A program made the translations under genes and the position numbers. Positions 34,380 to 45,496 of a DNA stretch of 64,000 nt are shown one piece after another. Source of the DNA: Galeruca laticollis (Eukaryota; Arthropoda; Insecta; Coleoptera; Chrysomelidae); the NCBI GenBank assembly GCA_963921935.1, contig OY998180.1, forward strand, positions 100,327,610-100,391,609, given 5' to 3'. The notes below the pieces were generated by a model. The model ran no database searches and was not told the DNA's origin. It saw only the letters and a program-made list of their open reading frames with translations. Position 1 is the stretch's first letter. Each line of letters begins with the position of its first letter.

Positions 34380-36460
34380 GAATTTGAACGCAGAATTGAA
34401 AGTCAATAGAATAGCATTTTTTCTAAAATAAAAAAGGGTATCCTAGAAAAATTTAGTAAACTGAATAGTATTTCAACGAGTAAACAATTATTTAACGACA
34501 ATACAAAATGGTTTCAAAACATATCGACGGTTGACATCAGATATCTCTGATTTCTTATCACTTGGTCCGAATTTTGGTGTTCAAGTTACAAAAGATGATA
34601 TTAGGTTTGATATTTTTATGTCAGATGTCGAAAATATTATTCAGGATGTTGCTAATGATGCGCAGGATATTTTCAGAGCCAAGTTTACTAACATAGTTAC
34701 TAATTATTTACATAACTTCCACTTTGAACAACCATCGAATTTAAATGTTATGTTCAAAAAAACCCGATAATTTTTGAAACCACATCCAGAACTTTGCACC
34801 CTGGAATCAGATAAGGGTAGTTGTACTGTGGCAATAAACAAAACCGACTATATTAGTAAAACGGAAGAATTATTGAAAGATACATCTACTTATACTATAT
34901 ATCTGCTTATACTAAATTAAATAAAGACCCTACTGCTAACATACAATTAAAGCATAACGATCTTATACAACTTTTGAAATATAGTAACGATATTACTGAA
35001 GAATTTGCTAAGGACCTTTTTATATATAATTCAGCTTTCCCAAAATTATATTGTCTATCAAAGATACATAAACAAAATGCTCCCCTTCGACCAATTGTTA
35101 GTTCAATTAACTCAGTTACGTACAACATATCTAAATTTGTAGCTGATATCCTCAAAGAGGTGTTTGAAAATTCTACTAATTATAATATCAAAGATACTTT
35201 TTTGCGTTTGCTGTTACTATGAAGGGCAGTCTGTCCAAGTGGTTACGTCTTGATATCCTTGGACGTTGTGTCTTTGTTCACCAACCTGCCTTTGGGTCTT
35301 GTAATGGAGATTCTGCACTCTCAGTGAAGTTTGATTGAGGTCTGCACACCTTGTCTAAGGACAACTTTTTCACTCTCATTCGTTTTATATTTAATAATGC
35401 TTATTTCAGTTTCAACAACAATTTTTATTCTCAAATATCCGGAACTCCTATGGGTTCGCCTATAAGTTTCATTCTAGCTACTATAGTGTTGGATTATCTG
35501 TTGGATGAAGTGATTCCGACTTTACCGTTTGATCTTCCTTTTCTTTATAAAAACGTCGATGATTCGATTTGTGCTGTACCTAATAGTCACATCCAAACCT
35601 GTGTGTATACTTCTAATGCTTTTAATAGTAGCATTAGATTTACCGTTGAAACTGAAACGGACCAGAGAATACCTATTTTGGACACGAGTGTGATTAGACT
35701 GGATGATAATAGAAGTGCTCTGGATTGGTACCAAAACCCACGGCATCAGGTACATACCTTAATTATTTTTCGGATCACCCAAAAAACCAGAAGTACAATA
35801 CTGTAATGGCTTTAAACAACAGAATATTGCACATTTCTGACGACCAGTTTATACATAAAAACTTGAAACAATAGTATTCCGTATTTGTAAATAATGGGTA
35901 TCCAAAACATATGTTGAAAAATATTATATTTAACTCAGACTATTATGACGGACCAAGGGACTTGAATAAAAAACAAGACACTATATATAGAAGGATACCA
36001 TATGTAAGTTCTTTAACAAACAGAATGGTGTCCGTTTTCAAAGAAATTCCAAATATCAGGATTGCAAAATATACCCCATTGAAGATCTCGAATATATTTA
36101 CGAGACTGAATGATAATTCATCTATTTTGTATAATACTAACGTTATTTACGAGATACCTTGTGGTCAATGTCAATGCACATATATAGGTCAAACATCACA
36201 ATGGCTCAAGCAACGTATAACTTTACACAAGAAAGATTGCCGGTAAGGCAAAAATAGATGTGCTACTGTCGAACACCACCAAAAAACCGGACATATTTTT
36301 GACTTTTCTGGGGTAAAGATTCTAGGTCACTCAAACAACTGCAAGAGCCGCTTATTTCTGGAAATGTATCACATAAAAAGAAAACAAAAAAACATCATTA
36401 ATTACAAAACTGACACTAACCAATTAAGTAACATATACTGTAACATTTTAAATTTATTAT
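34380..36460 (+). pseudogene. Penelope-like element, nearly full coding span, decayed
   Basis: Plus-strand pieces: N-terminal SDISDFLSLGPNFGVQVTKD; ESDKGSCTVAINKTDY in a shifted frame; RT pieces FPKLYCLSKIHKQNAPLRPI with VSSINSVTYNISKFV, then SQISGTPMGSPISFILATIV, the catalytic box YKNVDDSICAV (YVDD altered to NVDD), and IPILDTSVIRLD. It ends with a GIY-YIG endonuclease start, VIYEIPCGQCQCTYIGQTSQ and WLKQRITLHKKDC. PLEs use this RT and endonuclease pair to copy into new sites. Frameshifts at about 34530, 34770, 35220 and 35810. It is a different subfamily from the palindromic pair at 38208-41767. Confidence 0.85.
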
Positions 36461-36507
36461 AAACCTGTGTATCTTCCATTGAGTATAATTCAAATGAAAT
36501 GTTTTGC

Positions 36508-36508
<1 letters not shown>

Positions 36509-36556
<48 letters not shown>
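36509..36556. repeat. (TA)n microsatellite
   Basis: About 24 TA units, close behind the PLE coding end. Confidence 0.95.
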
Positions 36557-36557
<1 letters not shown>

Positions 36558-36959
36558 TTTCAAGTACTCTATTTACTATATTATTTCCTTTTCAGCAAAA
36601 ACCAGCATCAATAAGCAATAATTTATCTTATATTATATACATTAACGTTTTTAATTAGTACTGTTTTAACCATTTATATGTTTGTTTCATTTGAGAACGT
36701 AATCTATTATCTGTAAGTTTTTTTTTATTTAATTGTGTTGTTCTGTGAGGTAATTTTAGATTTACTATGGTATTTTAGTTCACTCCCGATGATGCTATGA
36801 AATATTGAGTAAATAGATAAAAAGAGTTTTATTAGTCTAGTGACCACAATAACCCGAAAATCAACAAATTATTGTAATTTATGAATAACCACGGTCGAAA
36901 TATATATAAAAATATAAATCAGTTTTAGGCTCCATAGCCAACCATAGTTCGTGTCTTAG
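36557..36959. other. Probable PLE 3' flank
   Basis: CTCCCGATGATGCTATGAAA at about 36781 is reminiscent of a degenerate hammerhead core seen in PLE termini. Otherwise unassigned. Confidence 0.35.
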
Positions 36960-37510
36960 ATCTCCAGAACTCATCGCCAATTGTACGCCTTCTGACCATG
37001 TCTTCTTCGGTCTCACTCGTTAGTGACGTTTATTGATGCCTTACTTTCTGATTTGTTCTTCTTTCAAGGAGGAAGATTTTCAAAATCTCCTAAATCTATT
37101 TCTACTGAGTTTATTCCTCATATATTTTCATCTCTATGCCACCGAACTTTCGAATACATTTTTTTCCTATTTATTTGATATTCTCAAGTCCTTCATCATT
37201 TTGCACTCATCGCCTTTTGAATGCCTTCGGACCATGTCTTTTTCGTTAGCAACGGTAGAGTCTTTTCAATTCTTTTTCCTTGAACTTTTGAGTTACTCGT
37301 GGAATGTACGTGTTTATTTACTCTCCACTTAGTTGTTTTTCTATTCTCAGTAAATGCCTTACTTGTTCATTTGTTCTTCTTTCCAAGTGGCAGATATTTT
37401 AAAAACTCCTAAATCCATTTCTGCTTAGTTTATTCTTCATATTTTTTCTTCTCGAAGCTGCCAAACTTCCGAAACATATTTTTTCATATTTATTTGATCC
37501 AAACGATATT
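36960..37510. repeat. ~317-bp imperfect tandem duplication
   Basis: GATGCCTTACTTTCTGATTT at 37034 recurs as AATGCCTTACTTGTTCATTT at 37351, and blocks such as TCCTAAATCTATTTCT and CCTATTTATTTGAT follow in the same order. An earlier pair (ACTCATCGCC...ACCATGTCTT) sits at about 36968 and 37206. Confidence 0.7.
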
Positions 37511-38191
37511 TTTAAGGTCCCCACCAATTTTTTTTATTGGTTACTCTGTCTCCCAATATCTTTGGTATCTGTTTCTGTTTGCTCTAAAGTGTATTATATT
37601 TTTTCTTCTTTTAGAACTCATTCAGTGATATCGTTTTCCTTAGAATGCATTTTTGATTCAAATAAATTACAATGTTCATTTTCCTGAAAAATGCAAACTC
37701 TCAACGCCCATACAGTACTGGCAACACACGATGTCGCGTCTGAAACGTTTCCGTGTTTGAGAAACTGATTAAAAATTCTGGTGCTAAGCCCCGGAAAGTG
37801 CTTCAAAAACCGATTGGAAGATTTCGCGATTATTTTTCTTTCTTTTCGTTCAACATATAGATGGAAAAGTGCACAATGGTTGTTTTTCATTTCCTTTCTC
37901 GCTTATTATTTCCAGGTTCGAGGTGGATTTAGCCGGTATGTTCTGTTGATACATTTAATCGACCCTATGGGGTTGTATATTGAAGAGGAATTGGATAATA
38001 TGGAAATAAGGAGATTTAACAATCACATATTCTCAAACGATATGCGGCTTAAAAACGTACCCGTATGCTTGATACGTTTTTAATATTCCTTATCACGTGT
38101 TAAAAAAGTTTTTTACGAGATAACGGAGATGGAAATCATTTTTATTTATCGAACAGTGATGCTACAAGCATTGATTTGCAAACGTATAAAG
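37511..38191. other. Unassigned interval
   Basis: No supported gene or repeat up to the PLE target-site duplication. Confidence 0.35.
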
Positions 38192-38207
38192 AGTAGAGTA
38201 ACACATT
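38192..38207. repeat. Left 16-bp target-site duplication of the PLE palindrome
   Basis: AGTAGAGTAACACATT, repeated exactly at 41768-41783. Confidence 0.9.
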
Positions 38208-38323
38208 GACTGTCTCGACCCTTACTTCGTGGAATATGCTCATATTAGTGTTTTTAAAATGAAACTCAAGGTCTCTAGTTAATTCCACAATATAATACAA
38301 GTTATTGAAAATTCTAAAAAATT

Positions 38324-38357
38324 GACAATTGTTTCGATAAATCAATATCATCGTCAG
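38324..38357 (-). ncRNA. Hammerhead-ribozyme-like core in the left PLE arm
   Basis: The minus strand reads CTGACGA, then GATA-loop-TATC (stem II), GAAAC, a 4-base loop, and GTC. This fits the CUGANGA / GAAA / NUH consensus of type I hammerheads. It is the mirror of 41551-41584. Hammerheads with very short stem III are documented in PLE terminal regions. Confidence 0.6.
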
Positions 38358-38617
38358 AATGACAGAAGTTACATTTCATTTGATGCCTACCTGATGTTTA
38401 GTAGTTATTTTTGGCTAGACCAAGGAGTAACCTAACTTGTGATTGGCTTAATATATGTTTATAGAAAAAAGAAGAAGATGTGATATTACAAATATTGAAG
38501 CTTAGATATTATTAGCCCTATGGGGATATCCTGGATATCATTTTTCCAATTAAGATCAGTATAACTGTGCAATGATATAGAAAACCAGGAAAACTATATC
38601 TGCTGACCTTACAATTA

Positions 38618-39942
38618 TCACTTAAGAAGACAGTTTATTAGTGGAGAATTCCCTAGATTTAACTGTTCATTGACAACTTCATATTGTGGGTTTCTTAAAT
38701 GTCTTCTAATTTCCAGTTCTTCAAGGAAATCCAGTTCTTGTTTCTTTTCACAAATATGCAGTACTTCTAGTTCTGTGTTAGGTGTCAATGAATGATTGGT
38801 GTCAAGTAGATGTTTTGCGTAGTGGTATTTATCTGGTTGTTTTAATCTGTATGCTCGTAAGTGCTCACTGTATCGTATTTCAAAATTCCTAAGGGTCTGA
38901 CCCAAATAGACAGCATTACATTCTGGACATTTGAGTTTATATATACCTGACTTCTTTAATAGTGGTATTTTTGTTTTTACATTTAACAATTTTGTACTAA
39001 CTTTACTTTCTGTTTGAAAAGAAATTGTTGTATTCGTTGCTGAAGATATTATCTTTGAAATATTATTAGAAATATTTCCTGCATATGTGATGGTTTTATA
39101 AGTTTTAATTTCATCAGCTTGTTTAGGATATATTAGTTGTAATGCCACTTTTTCCTCTTTTTTATTAATTAGCTTATTTATCATATCTAATGGATAACCG
39201 TTAGATGTTGCTATTTGTCTAATTGTATTAATCTCTCTATCAAAATTACATTTGTTCATAGGAACTGAATAAGCTCTATGTATCATTGAATTATATGCTG
39301 CTAGTCTGTGTGACACAGGGTGGTTAGAATTGAATGGAATTGTTACATCAGTTTGTGTTGGTTTTCGGTAAATTGAATAATCAAGTATATTATTAACTCT
39401 TTGAATTTTTAAATCAAGAAAATTGATTGAGCTATTTTCTTCAATTTCTAATGTAAATTTAATTTTCGGGTGTAAATTATTGATGTGGTTGAAAAATACA
39501 TCTAATTGTCGTTCACTACCCATAAAACAAGCTAATATGTCATCTACATATCTATACCAAAATAAAATATTTTTCGAAATATTACTTTCAAAGATCTTTC
39601 TTTCTAAATTGTCCATAAAAATGTTTGCTAAAATAGGTGATATAGGGCTTCCCATTGGTAAACCTTCATTTTGAATATATATCTTATTGTGAAAAGTGAA
39701 ATAATTCTGATTAATGCATACATCAAATAAATTAAGTATATCTGATATTATTCCTGGATTAATATTTTTATCTTCTAGTAATTTTCTTACAAGTATTAGA
39801 CATTCTTTAGGAGGAATTTTAGTAAACATGTTAGTTACATCGAACGATATGAGTTTATAGTTATCTTGTAAGTGGATTGCTTTCAACTTTTTGATTAGTT
39901 CTATTGAATTTCTAATCGAGTACTGAGATTCATATCCGTAAG
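38618..39942 (-). CDS. PLE reverse transcriptase/GIY-YIG protein, intact but 5'-truncated (left copy)
   Basis: One uninterrupted frame runs from the palindrome centre to a stop at 38618 (a TTG at 39886 is the first start-like codon; no ATG opens it). RT motifs: LISFDVTNMFTKIPPKECL, GLPMGSPISPILANIFMDNL and catalytic WYRYVDDILACFMGSERQLD; then INFLDLKIQRV and IYRKPTQTDVTIPFNSNHPV. The endonuclease domain is KSGIYKLKCPECNAVYLGQT with RYSEHLRAYR, the GIY-YIG pattern with its preceding CxxC. It ends RHLRNPQYEVVNEQLNLG. The missing part is the N-terminal region and first RT blocks. It would not start translation normally, so function is unlikely, though the catalytic residues are all present. Confidence 0.88.
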
Positions 39943-39964
39943 AAGCTCAACAATATACTCAATA

Positions 39965-41289
39965 CTTACGGATATGAATCTCAGTACTCGATTAGAAATT
40001 CAATAGGACTAATCAAAAAGTTGAAAGCAATCCACTTACAAGATAACTATAAACTCATATCGTTCGATGTAACTAACATGTTTACTAAAATTCCTCCTAA
40101 AGAATGTCTAATACTTATAAGAAAATTACTAGAAGATAAAAATATTAATCCAGGAATAATATCAGATACACTTAATTTATTTGATGTATGCATTAATCAG
40201 AATTATTTCACTTTTGACAATAAGATATATATTCAAAATGAAGGTTTACCAATGGGAAGCCCTATATCACCTATTTTAGCAAACATTTTTATGGACAATT
40301 TAGAAAGAAAGATCTTTGAAAGTAATATTTCGAAAAATATTTTATTTTAGTATAGATATGTAGATGACATATTAGCTTGTTTGATGGGTAGTGAACGACA
40401 ATTAGATGTATTTTTCAACCACATCAATAATTTACACCCGAAAATCAAATTTACATTAGAAATTGAAGAAAATAGCTCAATCAATTTTCTTGATTTAAAA
40501 ATTCAAAGAGTTAATAATGTACTTGATTATTCAATTTACCGAAAACCAACACAAACTGATGTAACAATTCCATTCAATTCTAACCACCCTGTGTCACACA
40601 GACTAGCAGCATATAATTCAATGATACATAGAGCTTTTTCAGTTTCTATGAACAAATGTAATTTTGATAGAGAGATTAATACAATTAGACAAATAGCAAC
40701 ATCTAACGGTTATCCATTAGATATGATAAATAAGCTAATTAATAAAAAAGAGGAAAAAGTGGCATTACAACTAATATATCCTAAACAAGCTGATGAAATT
40801 AAAACTTATAAAACCATCACATATGCAGGAAATATTTCTAATAATATTCCAAAGATAATATCTTCAGCAACGAATACAACAATTTCTTTTAAAACAGAAA
40901 GTAACGTTAGTACAAAATTGTTAAATGTAAAAACAAAAATACCACTATTAAAGAAGTCAGGTATATATAAACTCAAATGTCCAGAATGTAATGCTGTCTA
41001 TTTGGGTCAGACCCTTAGGAATTTTGAAATACGATACAGTGAGCACTTACGAGCATACAGATTAAAACAACCAGATAAATCCCACTACGCAAAACATCTA
41101 CTTGACACCAATCATTCATTGACACCTAACACAGAACTAGAAGTACTGCATATTTGTGAAAAGAAACAAGAACTGGATTTCCTTGAAGAACTGGAAATTA
41201 GAAGACATTTAAGAAACCCACAATATGAAGTTGTCAATGAACAGTTAAATCTAGGGAATTCTCCACTAATAAACTGTCTTCTTAAGTGA
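39965..41289 (+). pseudogene. PLE reverse transcriptase/GIY-YIG protein, right copy with one nonsense codon
   Basis: The near-identical counterpart of the left copy. TAG at 40348-40350 replaces the Trp just before YRYVDD (the left copy has TGG). Other differences are mostly single substitutions, such as LMGSE for FMGSE and NNVLDYS for NNILDYS. The GIY-YIG domain SGIYKLKCPECNAVYLGQTL is intact. Opposite orientation to the left copy; the open frame begins in the 22-bp spacer. Confidence 0.88.
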
Positions 41290-41550
41290 TAATTGTAAAG
41301 ATCAGCAGATATAGTTTTCCTGGTTTTCTATATCATTGCACAGTTATACTGATCTTAATTGGAAAAATGATATCCAGGATATCCCCATAGGGCTAATAAT
41401 ATCTAAGCTTCAATATTTGTAATATCACATCTTCTTCTTTTTTCTATAAACATATATTAAGCCAATCACAAGTTAGGTTACTTCTTGGTCTAGCCAAAAA
41501 TAACTACTAAACATCAGGTAGGCATAAAATGAAATGTAACTTCTGTCATT

Positions 41551-41584
41551 CTGACGATGATATTGATTTATCGAAACAATTGTC
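41551..41584 (+). ncRNA. Hammerhead-ribozyme-like core in the right PLE arm
   Basis: CTGACGA at 41551, stem II GATA/TATC around a 6-base loop, GAAAC at 41573-41577, then AATTGTC with GTC as the expected cleavage triplet. Stem I could use ATT/AAT on either side (3 bp, weak). Lies in the 3' non-coding region of the PLE, as reported for PLE-encoded hammerheads. Activity is inferred only. Confidence 0.6.
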
Positions 41585-41663
41585 AATTTTTTAGAATTTT
41601 CAATAACTTGTATTATATTGTGGAATTAACTAGAGACCTTGAGTTTCATTTAAAAACACTAAA

Positions 41664-41767
41664 TGATATTGATTTATCGAAACAATTGTCAATTTTTTAG
41701 AATTTTCAATAACTTGTAATATATTGTGGAATTAACTAGAGACCTTGAGTTTCATTTAAAAACACTA
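41664..41767 (+). repeat. ~104-bp tandem duplication at PLE right end
   Basis: TGATATTGATTTATCGAAAC through GAGTTTCATTTAAAAACACT is present at 41560-41662 and repeated at 41664-41767. The second copy lacks the CTGACGA half of the ribozyme core. The left arm has no such duplication. Confidence 0.88.
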
Positions 41768-41783
41768 AGTAGAGTAACACATT
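41768..41783. repeat. Right 16-bp target-site duplication of the PLE palindrome
   Basis: AGTAGAGTAACACATT, identical to 38192-38207. Confidence 0.9.
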
Positions 41784-42120
41784 TTAAATAAACGGTTTTA
41801 TATATTAAAACTTATTTTTCCGCATCAATACACTCCGGAGGCTGTATCGTGCTAACAAACAGATATTTCTCCAAAAATATAGTTTATCTGGATTTCTAGG
41901 ACCCGTTAGCTTTAGTCAGATGAAAATCAACAGGGTTAATCTGTGAGACGCCTTGTAAAATATACAATTATCAAAGTGGTCACTTGTATATACTTCGTAG
42001 GCTGTATCGTGCAAGAAAATTGAAATTTCTACAAAAATTACCAAAGATGCCTGGATTTATAGGACCCGTTGTACTGACTCTGGTAAGCTAAAAATCAATT
42101 GGTCACCTTGTAACGTTAAA
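41784..42120 (+). repeat. Border module plus two satellite monomers
   Basis: The border block TAAATAAACGGTTTTATATA...CTTATTTTTCCGCATC is followed by CACTCCGGAGGCTGTATCGT (41831) and, 160 bp on, TACTTCGTAGGCTGTATCGT (about 41991). Same family as 3520-3848 and the inverted array 43390-44040. Confidence 0.85.
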
Positions 42121-43217
42121 AATTTAATCCACGTGAAAAATCGCCCAGCCGCTAGAAATCTCGGTTGGTATACCTGTCACGAACGATTTCCGCAATGGGA
42201 GGTGCGGCTCGTGATTTTGTCGAAGAAGGCATTCATATCAAATTTTACCCTCGAAGTAGGACCGGCGGCCATTTTGTCGTGGGATTTCTGCTCTTGGAAA
42301 GGTATACATATTCTAGTAGTCTGGTTGATGCAGAATTAGTTTATCTTGTGAAGCAGTCAAGTATTGGTGTCGTGTAACGGATTGGAGAATTTTCGAGTCG
42401 TCGGACAATTTCAGCCTAGGATCTCAAAAATCTGGGTAAATAGATATTCAGTACATTTTAATACGTCGTTTCTCGAGTCAAGTAATAATTTGAGAGTTTA
42501 TAATTGTCTGATATAGAAAATCATTAATTTTATTTCGTTAATTATCATATCACGTAGGGGTTGTGTAGCTGTTTTTGGATTTGAATGATAAATTACAGTA
42601 TTTTTTTTGTCGTTTAAGCGTTTTGTTCACCGGTGTTGTTCCGAACAGTGATAGTAAAGAAAGGTAATTTGTTTCGGCTTTCATACAGTCGACGTTGTGA
42701 ATACTTACAAATTTTATATTTCATTATAATGTAGAGTTACTCGGAAGCGTAGAAAAGTCGTTTAGAAGTAGTAAATCACTAGTTTTACTTCATTAATCAT
42801 CTTATCACGTGGGATTGTGTAGTATCTCAGGATTCCACGGGAAGACTATGGATTTTAACATGACTCCTCATATTTTTTTGTTAATACAGTAAGAAAATCG
42901 GCTCTTATACTGTTAAGAGATGAAGATTGTGATAATCTGTGGGTTTTTGTCAATTATAATGGATTTCATGCAATGGGAAATTACGAGGGAACGCCGATAA
43001 GTCAGTTTAGCTCTTATATTGTATGATAATTTGTTCCTTTTCTTATATGTTTTTTCTTTGCTTCTTATTATCCACTGATTGCTGGCCTTGGAACTTTTTT
43101 TATATAGCTGAAATTTTACAAGAAGTTTTTACCTTTCTACCCAACTGGAGCAATGTTGAAAACGTCGACATCGAGGGTTTCGGCTACTGTGTATTGTAAC
43201 CACCTGTAATATTATTA
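42121..43217. other. Unassigned interval with weak internal duplication
   Basis: A region around 42520-42560 (TTAATTATCATATCACGTAGG) resembles 42785-42815 (TTAATCATCTTATCACGTGG). No gene recognised. Short frames at 42133-42377 have no identifiable domain. Confidence 0.4.
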
Positions 43218-43400
43218 CTTTTCCGCCCAACCTATCTATATGCGAGAAAAGTATTGGTTTACTCCAAAAAAAGTTGGAATTTTATTTTCCCGTTTTCCAT
43301 CAACTACAACTCAAGAAAACGGTTTTTAGAAGAAAAAAAACCTGTGTGTATGACGTCGTAGTCGTCGTCGTCGTCGGCCACTTTTCCTTACATCTCCGTT
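43218..43400. repeat. Left arm of ~180-bp inverted repeat (partner 45063-45240)
   Basis: TGCGAGAAAAGTATTGGTTT, AAAAAAGTTGGAATTTT, a GTCGTCGTCG-rich run and GGCCACTTTTCC appear here and, inverted, at 45063-45240. The arm runs directly into the satellite array. Confidence 0.82.
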
Positions 43401-44040
43401 AGCACGATACAGCCTCCGGAGTGCAATAAGTCACCAATTTTATGATTAAATATTGTTAAGGACATGTCACAGATGAACCCTATTAATATTCAGCTCACCA
43501 GAGCGAGTACAACGGGTGCTATGATACTTTATGTACGATATTTTTCTCATTTTTGCAGAAGTTTCAGTTTGTTAGCACGATACAGCCTCCGTAGTATATA
43601 CAAGTGACTAATTTTATAATTGGATATTATTCAGAGCGTCTCAAAGATGCATCCTATTGACATTCAGCTCACTAAAGCCAGTACAACGGGTGTTGTGGTA
43701 CTAGAAGTACCAAATTTTTGTCATTTTTGGAGAATTTTCAGTTTGTTTGCAAGATACAGCCTCCAGAGAGTTTACGATTGATCAATAATTTTATGATTGA
43801 ATATTGTTCAAGGTGTCTCACATATGTACCCTATTGATTTTCAGTTGACTAGAGCGAGTACAGCGGGTCCTATAAATCCAGATATACTAAATTGTTGGTT
43901 ACTTTTGGAGAAATTTCGGTTTGTTAGCACGATACATCCCCGAAGTGTATACAAGTAACAATTTTATGATAGAATATTGTTCAGGGCGACAGATGCGGAA
44001 AAGTTAGTTTTAACCTTTAAAACCGTTTATTTTTCTTTCT
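43390..44040 (-). repeat. Satellite array, four monomers of ~173-178 bp, plus border module
   Basis: Monomer marks (TAGCACGATACAGCCTCC or variants) begin at about 43401, 43574, 43748 and 43926, giving spacings of 173, 174 and 178 bp. The array ends at 44000-44040 with the inverted border block (GATGCGGAAAAGTTAGTTTT...AACCGTTTATTTTT), the reverse of 41784. Monomers have diverged by several substitutions each. Confidence 0.9.
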
Positions 44041-44221
44041 ATCGTTTTTTTTCAATTATACATTTATCACTTTTTTGACAATTGCCCTTAGCATTGTAAA
44101 CTTTTTGCTAACCTTATATTAATATCTTTTTTTCTTTTCTGTTTATCCTTTTTTAAACTTCTGGTGGTTTATCCATATAGTCATATTGGTATAACAATGG
44201 TACGTACCTTGGCGATACGCC

Positions 44222-44285
<64 letters not shown>

Positions 44286-44618
44286 AAATGTGTTAAAACA
44301 TATTTATTAAAATAATAATTCAACACTATAAATTTACAATTAGAAAGAAAAATAATATAAGAAATCCTAAAAGAAAAGAATATGGTAACAATATTATTAT
44401 GAAGCGTTTAATCACTTAGCTGTGGCGCTGAGTCCACGTAGGCTGAAATGTGTTTGCTTGATGTTCATCTACTGTGGCCGGATGGTATAGAATCTAGTCA
44501 GGTCTCCGTTCAGAGTATGCTTCGTACGCCATCTACGCGCGGGGCTCCTAAGTATCCTCCATGTAATGCTGGTCGCTGACTAGACTGGGGTACAGGCGTA
44601 TTGTAATGTTCGACCGCT

Positions 44619-44621
<3 letters not shown>
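44041..44621. other. Unassigned interval with long (TA)n tract
   Basis: A (TA)n run with one interruption occupies 44222-44282. The GC-richer part at 44410-44610 looks like a fragment of an unidentified element. No ORF. Confidence 0.5.
44222..44282. repeat. (TA)n microsatellite
   Basis: About 30 units with one phase shift near 44232. Confidence 0.95.

Positions 44622-44653
<32 letters not shown>
44622..44653. repeat. (TA)n microsatellite
   Basis: About 16 units, abutting the fold-back at 44654. Confidence 0.93.
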
Positions 44654-44659
<6 letters not shown>

Positions 44660-44912
44660 AAACTTATGATTCTTGGGGATTCCGTCTATAGGTGATAATT
44701 AAAACTCTTTTTTACTACCCAACGTTTCGAAAATGTTTATTTTCTTTATCAAGGGCTAAAATATAATTTTGGATAATTCACTGTTATAGTTAAACAAAAT
44801 TATATTTTACCCCTTGATAAAGAAAATAAGCATTTTCGAAACGTTGGGTAGTAAAAAAGATTTTTAATTATCACCTATAGACGGAATCCCCAAGAATCAT
44901 AAGTTTTGTTTT
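44654..44912. mobile_element. Fold-back repeat with ~118-bp arms and PLE-like terminal motif
   Basis: Arms 44654-44771 and 44795-44912 are inverted copies with few mismatches and a 23-bp centre. Each arm carries CTTGATAAAGAAAATAA...ATTTTCGAAACGTTGGG, which pairs GAAAAT with ATTTTC before GAAAC, the layout of a degenerate hammerhead core of PLE termini. No coding sequence. Confidence 0.85.
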
Positions 44913-45062
44913 CTAACTAGCCATCTAGCCATCTAGCTAATCCATCAAACCAGTCAGAGCGATGAAATTATTTTAAAATTAAAATAATAACAAACACAAA
45001 CTCGACGAAACGGAACTATGTCCGTGATAAGCTCTGAATAATACCAATCATAAATTTGGTTA

Positions 45063-45240
45063 CTTGTATGTACTCTGGAGGCTGTATCGTGCTAACAAGA
45101 AACGTTACAAAAAGTGGCCGACGACGACATACACATAGGTTTTTTTCTCGCTGAAAACAAATAAAAAATTCCAACTTTTTTTGGGATAAACCAATACTTT
45201 TCTCGCATCTTAGATAGGAGTGGCCGGAAAAAAAAAGTTG
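45063..45240. repeat. Right arm of ~180-bp inverted repeat with one satellite monomer start
   Basis: Opens with a satellite junction (CTCTGGAGGCTGTATCGTGC at about 45070), then GTGGCCGACGACGACATACA and AAAAATTCCAACTTTTTTTG, the inverse of 43218-43400. Confidence 0.82.
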
Positions 45241-45496
45241 TCATACGTTTTATTGTGAATAATTTTTCCAAAAGTTTGAAGTTTTAAATTACGTTTGTAT
45301 AGATTGAATTACATGGAGTTTTAACCTAGTCAACATGGACAATTTCTATTTCGACTTCACACAATAAAAGTCGAGATGTTAATCGATTACTAATAAACTC
45401 TTTTGAATTTCCCTTCGTTAATGAGTGATTATATTGATGCAAATAAAATAGTGAAAATCAAAACTATTCCAAATTATCCTATCTACATGTGTCAAT

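Larger units (their letters stand above)
38208..41767. mobile_element. Head-to-head pair of Penelope-like elements forming a 1.7-kb-arm palindrome
   Basis: Arms 38243-39942 (minus copy) and 39965-41663 (plus copy) are inverted and nearly identical over about 1.7 kb, separated by a 22-bp spacer (39943-39964). The whole unit is bracketed by an exact 16-bp TSD, so it integrated as one event. Both copies begin at about the same codon inside the RT, so both are 5'-truncated and face away from the centre. Arm similarity (few differences seen) suggests a recent insertion or ongoing arm-to-arm conversion. PLEs are known for inverted and partial-tandem copies; this is a particularly clean example. Confidence 0.92.

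Noticed and set aside
42133..42377. Overlapping ORFs of 68-70 codons in a GC-richer patch
   Set aside because: No motif, no splice context, and no neighbours; probably part of an unrecognised repeat.
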